Below are positions 1-4,695 of a stretch of 5,192 bases of DNA, in pieces (the stretch's first letter is position 1; each line of letters begins with the position of its first letter). The position numbers and the translations under genes are program-made. Location: contig DEHY01000059.1 in NCBI GenBank assembly GCA_002352185.1, positions 239 to 5,430 on the forward strand, in the 5' to 3' direction. This DNA is from Competibacteraceae bacterium UBA2788 (GTDB lineage Bacteria; Pseudomonadota; Gammaproteobacteria; Competibacterales; Competibacteraceae). Under the pieces are notes generated by a model, which was given only the letters and a program-made list of their open reading frames with translations, ran no database searches and was not told where the DNA came from.

Positions 1-809
1 TGGCCTACGGTCCGCCGGAATTGAGCGCCACAGCGCGGCGCGAGCGCGGCATCGGCGCGGTGATTGTGTTGCTGACGCCGTTTACCGTCGCGGTCTGGCT
101 GCTGGCGAAAATTCCATTGATCGGGCTGGCGGTGGCGCTCGGTCTGCTGTATCTGGCGCTTGGCGCGCACAGTCTGGCGCAACACGCTGAAGCGGTGGCG
201 GCGGCGCTGCACGCAGGCGATTTGCCACTGGCGCGGCAAAAAGTAGCGCTGATCGTCAGCCGCGATACCGACGATCTCGACGAGGAGGGCATCAGCCGGG
301 CCACGGTGGAATCGGTGCTGGAAAACGGTTGCGATGCGATTTTTGGAGCGCTGTTCTGGTTCGTGCTGGCGGGCGCGGGGGGAGTGGTGCTGTACCGGCT
401 GACGAATACCCTGGACGCCCTGTGGGGCTATCGCACTCCGCGTTATCTGCACTTCGGCTGGGCGGCGGCGCGGCTGGATGATGCGCTGAACTGGCTACCG
501 GCGCGATTGACCGCGTTGAGTTATACGCTGGCTGGGTCACAACCGGCGGTGGCGTGGCGTTGCTGGCAGGCGCAGGCGCCGGGCTGGAAAAGTCCCAATG
601 CCGGTCCGGTGATGGCGGCGGGAGCCGGGGCGCTGGGCTTGGCGCTGGGCGGCCCGGCCCGGTATCACGGTGAATGGCAATCGCGTCCGGCGCTGGGCGA
701 AGGCTTGGCCCCGTGCGCCGAGGACATCGGTCGGGCCGTGGCGCTGGTGCAGCGGGCGTTATGGCTGTGGCTGGCGGCGATCCTGCTGGGAGGGCTGGCG
801 CTTGCTTGA
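1..809 (+). CDS. cbiB: Adenosylcobinamide-phosphate synthase CbiB (CobD in Pseudomonas naming), 5' partial
   Basis: This integral membrane enzyme of cobalamin synthesis joins adenosylcobyric acid to (R)-1-amino-2-propanol phosphate (or free aminopropanol), giving adenosylcobinamide (phosphate). The reading frame is open from base 3 and ends at TGA 807-809, so 268 residues are visible. The family is about 300-320 residues, so roughly 40-50 N-terminal residues lie left of the window; TTG at 21 is an internal codon, not the start. Family motifs appear in order: SRDTDDLD (from 258), RATVESVLENG, YRLTNTLDALWGYR (NTLD at 405-416), FGWAAARLDDALNWLPAR, SPNAG (591-605) and GALGLALGGPARYHGEW. Hydrophobic stretches near residues 17-50, around LFWFVLAGAGGVVLY, and at the C-terminus (WLWLAAILLGGLALA) are consistent with a multispanning membrane protein. 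The GALFW segment, where enteric CbiB has APLF, matches the Pseudomonas-type subgroup as I recall it. The 3' end overlaps cobD, which makes its substrate. Family assignment is firm. Confidence 0.96.
   Translation, partial: AYGPPELSATARRERGIGAVIVLLTPFTVAVWLLAKIPLIGLAVALGLLYLALGAHSLAQHAEAVAAALHAGDLPLARQKVALIVSRDTDDLDEEGISRATVESVLENGCDAIFGALFWFVLAGAGGVVLYRLTNTLDALWGYRTPRYLHFGWAAARLDDALNWLPARLTALSYTLAGSQPAVAWRCWQAQAPGWKSPNAGPVMAAGAGALGLALGGPARYHGEWQSRPALGEGLAPCAEDIGRAVALVQRALWLWLAAILLGGLALA
788..794 (+). promoter_or_regulatory. Shine-Dalgarno site for cobD, inside the 3' end of cbiB
   Basis: GGGAGGG contains a full GGAGG core (789-793), 8 nt before the TTG at 802. It decides the cobD start: the protein then begins M-L-E-H-G-G, the usual N-terminus of this family. 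The open frame upstream, back to an ATG at 670, lies entirely within cbiB and has no family similarity. The site is translated as part of cbiB, so cobD translation is probably coupled to cbiB. Confidence 0.8.
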
Positions 810-1797
810 ACATGGCGGCGCGCTGCGCATAGCGGTGACTCGTTATGGCCTTCCGCTCGGCGACTGGCTGGATTTGTCCACCGGGATCAATCCCAACGGC
901 TGGCCGCTGCCGATAATTCCACCTGCGGTCTGGCAACGCTTGCCGGAGCCGGATGACGGGCTGGAAACGGCGGCGGAGACCTATTACGGAACTTCGCGCC
1001 TGTTGCCGGTCGCTGGTTCACAGGCGGCGATTCAGGCATTGCCGCTGTTGCGCGCCCCCTGCCGGGTTGGGGTGTTGCATCCCGGTTATGCGGAACATGC
1101 CCACGCTTGGCGGCGGAACGGACATCAGGTCGAATCCTTGCCGACGGAAGCGTTGAATGCGGCTGTGGATCGGCTGGACGTATTGGTGCTGGTGCATCCC
1201 AACAATCCTACGGCGGCGTGTTTTCCGCTGCATCTGCTGCTGGACTGGCGGACGCGGCTGGCGGCGCGAGGCGGCTGGCTGGTGGTGGATGAAGCCTTCA
1301 TGGATGTTACCCCGGCGGAAAGTCTGGCGGGCTACGCGGGTTTGCCGGGATTGATCGTGTTGCGTTCGCTGGGCAAGTTTTTCGGGCTGGCCGGGGCGCG
1401 GGTGGGTTTCGTGCTGGCGGAACCGGCGCTGCTGGAACGGTTGCAGGAGCAGTTGGGACCGTGGTCGCTGAGCGGTCCCAGCCGGTGGGTGGCGACGCAG
1501 GCGCTGGCTGATGATCTGTGGCAGAAGCAGAACCGGGTCGAACTCAGCCGGTGCAGCGGGCGGCTGGCGGAACTGCTCAAGCGGCAAAGTCTGCCGGTAG
1601 CAGGCGGAACCGGGCTGTTTCAGTGGATTCCCCTGCCGGAAGCGGCATTCTGGCAGGATGCTCTGGCGCGGCGCGGCATTCTGGTTCGATATTTCGCCGA
1701 CCCGCCGGGGCTGCGCTTCGGTCTGCCTGGATCGGAATCGGCGTGGCGACGCCTGGAACTGACGCTGGCCGGAATACGCGCTGAGCGGTTGCAGTAG
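802..1797 (+). CDS. cobD: Threonine-phosphate decarboxylase CobD (CobC in Pseudomonas naming)
   Basis: This PLP-dependent fold-type I enzyme decarboxylates L-threonine O-3-phosphate to (R)-1-amino-2-propanol O-2-phosphate, the nucleotide-loop linker that CbiB attaches to the corrin ring. From TTG 802 the product is 331 residues, matching Pseudomonas CobC proteins (about 330). The N-terminal LEHGG and WLDLSTGINPNGWP motifs separate it from the related histidinol-phosphate aminotransferase HisC. Further motifs are YYGTSRLLPVAGSQAAIQ (PLP-phosphate cradle), HPNNPT (N134/N135), VVDEAFMD (D163, expected to contact the pyridine nitrogen), RSLGKFFGLAGARVGF (K192, expected Schiff-base lysine) and LRFGLPG near the end (substrate-carboxylate arginine). 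The start is set by the GGAGG site 8 nt upstream; the frame extends back to 670 but that part is a shadow of cbiB. The gene overlaps cbiB by 8 nt in another frame, which suggests translational coupling and balanced synthesis of two consecutive enzymes. All expected catalytic residues are present. Confidence 0.95.
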   Translation: MLEHGGALRIAVTRYGLPLGDWLDLSTGINPNGWPLPIIPPAVWQRLPEPDDGLETAAETYYGTSRLLPVAGSQAAIQALPLLRAPCRVGVLHPGYAEHAHAWRRNGHQVESLPTEALNAAVDRLDVLVLVHPNNPTAACFPLHLLLDWRTRLAARGGWLVVDEAFMDVTPAESLAGYAGLPGLIVLRSLGKFFGLAGARVGFVLAEPALLERLQEQLGPWSLSGPSRWVATQALADDLWQKQNRVELSRCSGRLAELLKRQSLPVAGGTGLFQWIPLPEAAFWQDALARRGILVRYFADPPGLRFGLPGSESAWRRLELTLAGIRAERLQ

Positions 1798-1843
1798 CGC
1801 TGAGCCATCAGTTTTTCCCTAGAAACGGGTAGTGCATAAAACA

Positions 1844-2671
1844 ATGACAGAACCATTGAATCCAGGCTGGAAGTTGCCTCCAGCAGGCGAAGTTTATTTA
1901 GTGGGCGCCGGTCCCGGCGATCCCGAACTGCTGACCCTGAAGGCGGTGCGGCTGATGAAACAGGCCGACGTGGCCGTGTACGACCGCTTGATTGCGCCGG
2001 CGATTCTGGATCTGCTGGAGGCGCGGGTTGAACGCATCTTTGTCGGCAAGGAACCGGATCGCCATACCCTGCCGCAGCACGATATCAACCGGCTGCTGGT
2101 GGATTTGGCGGCGCAGGGCAAGAAGGTGTTGCGGCTGAAGGGAGGCGACCCGTTCATTTTCGGGCGGGGCGGTGAGGAAATTGAAACGCTGATGGCGTCC
2201 GGCATTCCCTTTCAGGTAGTGCCGGGCGTCACCGCCGCCGCCGGTTGCGCCGCTTACGCCGGCATTCCGCTGACCCATCGTGATTACGCGCAATCCTGCG
2301 TATTCGTAACCGGCCATCTCCGGGACGGCGCGCTGGATTTGAACTGGCCGGCGCTGGTGCAGCCCCATCAGACCGTGGTGTTTTACATGGGGCTGAAGAG
2401 CGCTCGTCCTATCTGCGAGAAGCTGCGCGAACACGGCATGGCCGCTGACCGGCCGGTGGCCCTGGTCGAGCAGGGCACCACGCCGCAGCAGCGGGTGTAT
2501 TGCGCCACGCTGGCGACATTGCCCGCCGTGATTCAGAACGCGGAGATCCGCCCGCCAGCGCTGCTCATCGTCGGCGAAGTGGTGAAACTGCACCCGCAGT
2601 TGGCCTGGTTTCAACCAGCGCTCGCCGTTCAGGCGCAACCGGCGCTGCGGATCGGGATTGCAGTCGGTTAG
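1844..2671 (+). CDS. cobA: Uroporphyrinogen-III C-methyltransferase (SUMT)
   Basis: This enzyme transfers two methyl groups from S-adenosylmethionine to C-2 and C-7 of uroporphyrinogen III, giving precorrin-2, the branch point to cobalamin, siroheme and heme d1. The product is 275 residues from ATG 1844; a GTG at 1832 would add four residues. Neither start has a strong Shine-Dalgarno site (the best is GGG at 1827-1829), so the start is uncertain. SUMT motifs are clear: [18 protein letters not shown] (residues 17-34, SAM-binding loop), [27 protein letters not shown] (GGDPF at 100-104), [22 protein letters not shown] (PGVT at 127-130), FYMGLK and [11 protein letters not shown]. It is a stand-alone methyltransferase without the CysG dehydrogenase/chelatase domain. 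About 25 C-terminal residues after the conserved VGEVVKL segment are non-conserved and alanine/glutamine-rich. It lies 46 nt after cobD on the same strand, supporting a cobalamin role; a NirE (heme d1) or siroheme role cannot be excluded from sequence alone. Confidence 0.95.
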   Translation: MTEPLNPGWKLPPAGEVYLVGAGPGDPELLTLKAVRLMKQADVAVYDRLIAPAILDLLEARVERIFVGKEPDRHTLPQHDINRLLVDLAAQGKKVLRLKGGDPFIFGRGGEEIETLMASGIPFQVVPGVTAAAGCAAYAGIPLTHRDYAQSCVFVTGHLRDGALDLNWPALVQPHQTVVFYMGLKSARPICEKLREHGMAADRPVALVEQGTTPQQRVYCATLATLPAVIQNAEIRPPALLIVGEVVKLHPQLAWFQPALAVQAQPALRIGIAVG

Positions 2672-2677
2672 CGCCGC

Positions 2678-3310
2678 TCAACGGCCTCGGAATACCCCCT
2701 GTGATTCCGGGGCAATACCCGCTGGCGCGGGTCTGAACGGCGGGTTGGGCTTGGCCAGCGGTGGTGGCGGTGGTGGCGGCGGGACGGGTGACACGGGTTT
2801 ATGACACGCCGGCCACGGTTGGCACGGTGGCCCAGGATGCGGCGGGTAGGGTGGATAGAGTGGGTAAGGCGGATATGGATACGGGTAGGGGTAGGGCGGT
2901 GGATAGCCGATGATAACGTTGTCGCTGTCGTCTTCCTGATTCTGCTTTTGTTGCTGTAACTGCTGGTTCAGCAGGTCATTTTGTAACCGCTGATTTTCCT
3001 GTTCCAGATCACGGGTCGCCTGTTCCTGGCGGGTTTTTTCCGCTGCCTGGCGCTCGCGGGCCATTTGATCCGACAATGCGTTGATGCGCGCGATCTCGGC
3101 AGCGGAATCGGCGCTGGATGGAGCAGGCGGCGGCGGTGGGGCGATATCAAGCGTTTGCACCTGGGCCGCGTCATCGGGTTTCTTTTCGCCGTAATGCACC
3201 TGGCCGTTGGCGTCGGTCCATTTGTAAACCTGTTGTGCTTCCGCGTTGCCGTGCAGTATCGGAAGCAGCGTGAATGCGAGGATCAGGGAAGTCAGCCGGC
3301 TGGATTTCAT
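2678..3310 (-). CDS. Exported DUF4124-domain protein with coiled coil and Tyr/Pro-rich tail
   Basis: The function is unknown; this is probably a periplasmic or envelope protein. The 210-residue product starts at ATG 3308-3310 with AGAGG (plus-strand 3318-3322) 7 nt upstream. Residues 1-25 look like a Sec signal peptide: MKSSR, a hydrophobic core, and AEA before Q26 as a signal peptidase I site. Residues 26-50 carry the DUF4124 signature (QVYKWTDANGQVHYGEKKPD), a short beta-rich module common at the N-terminus of proteobacterial envelope proteins. A Pro/Ala linker follows, then a charged, Gln-rich segment (about 70-126) likely to form a coiled coil. Residues 135-162 alternate Tyr and Pro in a low-complexity stretch, followed by GPPCQPWPACHKP with two cysteines (C163, C169), a run of eight prolines (177-184) and a short basic end. 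The gene is convergent with cobA (6 nt between stops) and divergent from uppP. Low-complexity tails are poorly conserved, so function cannot be read from this region. Confidence 0.88.
   Translation of the reverse strand: MKSSRLTSLILAFTLLPILHGNAEAQQVYKWTDANGQVHYGEKKPDDAAQVQTLDIAPPPPPAPSSADSAAEIARINALSDQMARERQAAEKTRQEQATRDLEQENQRLQNDLLNQQLQQQKQNQEDDSDNVIIGYPPPYPYPYPYPPYPLYPPYPPHPGPPCQPWPACHKPVSPVPPPPPPPPLAKPNPPFRPAPAGIAPESQGVFRGR
2684..2713 (+). terminator. Candidate terminator hairpin at the cobA / DUF4124 convergent junction
   Basis: GCCTCGGAAT (2684-2693) pairs with ATTCCGGGGC (2704-2713) around a 10-nt loop, a 10-bp stem with one U·G wobble (2687/2710) in the plus-strand transcript. In the minus-strand RNA the same position is an A/C mismatch, so the stem is more stable in the cobA mRNA. 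It starts 12 nt after the cobA stop. No T-run follows on either strand, so classic intrinsic termination is not shown; it may instead block 3' exonucleases. It also encodes the C-terminus of the opposing gene. Confidence 0.45.
2717..2732 (+). terminator. Second small hairpin next to the convergent junction
   Basis: ACCCGC (2717-2722) and GCGGGT (2727-2732) form a perfect 6-bp GC-rich stem with a TGGC tetraloop, 3 nt after the preceding hairpin. It can form equally well in both transcripts. There is no T-tract. Together the two hairpins could give bidirectional mRNA 3' protection or termination. It lies inside the 3' coding end of the DUF4124 gene. Confidence 0.3.
2816..2905 (-). repeat. Low-complexity Tyr-Pro repeat within the DUF4124 gene
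   Basis: This coding stretch (residues 136-165) consists of alternating TAY/CCN codons giving YP, PYP and PPYP units. On the plus strand it reads as imperfect repeats of GGGTAG and GGATA. Such purine/pyrimidine-biased short repeats are prone to slippage, so length variation between strains is likely. It is an in-frame coding repeat, not a mobile or CRISPR repeat. Confidence 0.7.
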
Positions 3311-3332
3311 GGTGAGCCTCTTTGACCGGGAC

Positions 3333-3341
3333 TGCTAGAAT
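3333..3341 (+). promoter_or_regulatory. Candidate extended -10 promoter for uppP
   Basis: TGCTAGAAT fits an extended -10 element (TGn followed by TAGAAT, 5 of 6 matches to TATAAT). It lies in the 69-nt divergent region between the DUF4124 gene and uppP. The sequence 17 nt upstream (TGAGCC at 3313-3318) is a poor -35, as is normal for extended -10 promoters. A TTGACC at 3322-3327 is a good -35 sequence, but it is only 8 nt from this -10. Transcription would start near 3348, leaving a leader of about 30 nt. No equally clear promoter was seen for the minus-strand gene. Confidence 0.4.
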
Positions 3342-3368
3342 CGCGAACTTTGTTTCGGCCACGATCTG

Positions 3369-3374
3369 AAGGAG
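3369..3374 (+). promoter_or_regulatory. Shine-Dalgarno site fixing the uppP GTG start
   Basis: AAGGAG ends 5 nt before GTG 3380. It selects this GTG over the in-frame TTG at 3350, which would add ten residues without family support and would sit almost at the predicted transcription start. Confidence 0.8.
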
Positions 3375-3379
3375 TTTCT

Positions 3380-4204
3380 GTGGACATTCTGTTGATTCTC
3401 AAGGCGCTGATCCTGGGTCTGGTGGAAGCCGCCTCGGAATTTCTGCCCATCTCCAGCACGGGTCATCTCATTATTGTAGGGGATTTTCTGGATTTCACCG
3501 GATCGCGGGCGGAGGCGTTCGAGATTTTCATCCAGCTTGGCGCAATTCTGGCGGTGGTGTGGATTTACCGCGAACGCTTGCTTGACATCGCGCTGAACGT
3601 GGATTGGGATCGCAAGGCGCAACGGCTGGTCATCAATCTGGCCGTTGCGTTTATCCCGGCGGCGGTGCTGGGTCTGTTGCTGCACCGGACCATCACCCAT
3701 TATCTGTTTAATCCGGTGAGCGTGGCCGGGGCGCTGGTCGTGGGCGGCTTCGTGATTTTGCTGGTTGAGCGCTATGCGCGGACCGGGCGGGTGCAAGCGG
3801 TCGAGGAGATGCGCTGGAAAGATGCGCTGCTGATCGGGATCGCGCAAAGCGTGGCCTTGTTTCCGGGCGTGTCCCGATCAGGCGCGACCATCATGGGCGG
3901 GATGGTGGGCGGAATGTCGCGGTTCGCGGCCACCGAGTTTTCATTCTTTCTGGCGATTCCGACCATGTTCGCGGCGACCTTTTACAGTCTGTATAAGGAA
4001 TGGCATAACCTGGCCTTGACGGATATGCCGATGTTTGCAGTGGGGTTTGTGGCGGCGTTTCTGGGGGGACTGGCCGTGGTGCGCTTTCTGCTGGCCTATG
4101 TCGGCCAGCACAGTTTCGCGCCCTTTGCCTGGTACCGGATCGTGTTCGGCGGCTTGCTGCTGGCGTATTTTCACTATCACCCCTGGGTAGGTAAAAGCGG
4201 ATGA
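3380..4204 (+). CDS. uppP: Undecaprenyl-diphosphate phosphatase UppP (BacA)
   Basis: This integral inner-membrane enzyme dephosphorylates undecaprenyl diphosphate to undecaprenyl phosphate, recycling the lipid carrier for peptidoglycan and other surface polymers; overproduction of the family gives bacitracin resistance. From GTG 3380 the product is 274 residues, against 273 for E. coli UppP. The first signature is GLVEAASEFLPISSTGHLI, with E16 and E20 forming the (E/Q)XXXE motif and H29 downstream. The second is PGVSRSGAT (P162, S165, R166). Multiple hydrophobic helices span the remainder, including INLAVAFIPAAVLGLLL, VVGGFVILLV, FFLAIPTMFAATFY, FAVGFVAAFLGGLAVVRFLLAY and IVFGGLLLAYF. All expected catalytic residues are present, so it should be active. 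It is the first gene of a likely three-gene operon. Its stop codon overlaps a possible ATG of the next gene as ATGA (4201-4204), although a better start for that gene lies at 4261. Confidence 0.97.
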   Translation: MDILLILKALILGLVEAASEFLPISSTGHLIIVGDFLDFTGSRAEAFEIFIQLGAILAVVWIYRERLLDIALNVDWDRKAQRLVINLAVAFIPAAVLGLLLHRTITHYLFNPVSVAGALVVGGFVILLVERYARTGRVQAVEEMRWKDALLIGIAQSVALFPGVSRSGATIMGGMVGGMSRFAATEFSFFLAIPTMFAATFYSLYKEWHNLALTDMPMFAVGFVAAFLGGLAVVRFLLAYVGQHSFAPFAWYRIVFGGLLLAYFHYHPWVGKSG

Positions 4205-4244
4205 GCAGGATCGGAAAGTGTCCACAGGTCGTGAATGAAGCGCT

Positions 4245-4250
4245 GGAGGA
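4245..4250 (+). promoter_or_regulatory. Shine-Dalgarno site bearing on the start of the SCP2-like gene
   Basis: GGAGGA lies 11 nt (counted from the GGAGG core) before ATG 4261, a slightly long but acceptable spacing. The rival ATG at 4201 has only a weak AGG at 4189-4191. This favours a start at 4261, where the protein begins MRVFSEEW. Confidence 0.5.
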
Positions 4251-4260
4251 ACGCGCAGCG

Positions 4261-4683
4261 ATGCGGGTGTTTTCCGAGGAGTGGATGCGCGAATACGCCC
4301 GCTTGTGGAATGCGGAACAGGCCATGGTCAAGGAACTGATCCGGCAGCGGTTCAATGCGGTGGTCGGCTATGGTTTCCTGGATCAGAGCCAGCCGCGCGC
4401 AATGTTGTGGGTGGCGCATGGCATCGTCGAACAGGCAGGCCATTACGATGGCCGCGAACTGAATTGGGATTTACGGGCGGCGCCCGCCGATTGGGCGCAG
4501 TGGCTCGGCCAGGGCTTCAATTTATCGAATCTGCTGGTGGCGGTTGGCGCCCAGCGCCTGCAAGTCTGGAAAGGCGACCACCGGCGCATTTTGCGTAAAC
4601 CGCCGCTGGTCAGCGCCTTGCTGCGGGCGTTCGCGCTGATGACGGAAGTGCGGGTTGGCGAACCGTTCACGAATGATGATTAA
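4261..4683 (+). CDS. Small SCP2-like (sterol-carrier fold) protein, tentative
   Basis: The product is 140 residues from ATG 4261 and looks cytosolic: no signal peptide or membrane helix. The pattern resembles short stand-alone SCP2 (sterol carrier protein 2-like) proteins, which bind lipids or acyl chains in a hydrophobic tunnel. There is an N-terminal amphipathic helix (FSEEWMREYARLWNAEQAMV, residues 4-23), then likely beta strands around FNAVVGYGFL (31-40), RAMLWVAHGIVEQAG (46-60) and LNWDLRA (67-73), then ADWAQWLGQG, VGAQRLQVWKGD (95-106) and a C-terminal helix LVSALLRAFALM. No catalytic motif is visible. The frame also opens at ATG 4201, overlapping the uppP stop as ATGA and adding 20 residues. 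I prefer 4261 because of the GGAGGA site and because the extra codons include ones unusual for this window (AGG, TGT). The gene lies 12 nt before the DUF924 gene. The gene is well supported; the SCP2 call is a pattern judgement. Confidence 0.6.
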   Translation: MRVFSEEWMREYARLWNAEQAMVKELIRQRFNAVVGYGFLDQSQPRAMLWVAHGIVEQAGHYDGRELNWDLRAAPADWAQWLGQGFNLSNLLVAVGAQRLQVWKGDHRRILRKPPLVSALLRAFALMTEVRVGEPFTNDD

Positions 4684-4695
4684 GGAGACAGGGCC

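Noticed and set aside
292..936. Long minus-strand open frame (214 codons) opposite cbiB and the start of cobD
   Set aside because: It lies antisense to two clearly conserved genes, its translation is Arg/Pro/Ala-rich low complexity typical of GC-rich shadow frames, and it shows no recognisable domain.
1452..1482. Strong hairpin in cobD (TGGGACCG at 1454-1461 with CGGTCCCA at 1473-1480, extended by wobble and G-C pairs)
   Set aside because: It falls on codons for the conserved LGPWSLSGPSRW segment, where similar Gly-Pro codons recur. It is mid-gene with no T-run, so protein conservation plus codon choice explains it.
802..1797. Histidinol-phosphate aminotransferase (HisC) as an alternative call for cobD
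   Set aside because: The N-terminal LEHGG and DLSTGINPNGWP motifs and the adjacency to cbiB identify the cobalamin decarboxylase rather than HisC.
1812..1840. Possible cobA promoter (TTTTTC ... CATAAA with 17-nt spacing)
   Set aside because: The -35 matches consensus at only two positions and transcription would start almost at the ATG, so support is too weak to list.
1898..2638. Minus-strand open frame of 246 codons opposite cobA
   Set aside because: It mirrors cobA codon structure on the opposite strand, has no family motif, and the cobA signatures on the plus strand are unmistakable.
3335..3847. Minus-strand open frames opposite uppP (170 codons) and opposite the SCP2-like/DUF924 region (4522-5178, 218 codons)
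   Set aside because: They are antisense shadows, rich in His/Arg/Gln, without motifs, and overlap well-supported plus-strand genes.
1275..4540. Several copies of the E. coli Chi octamer GCTGGTGG (for example near 2094 and 4530)
   Set aside because: The octamer is common in GC-rich coding sequence (Leu-Val codons) and Chi sequences differ between lineages; there is no evidence of function here.
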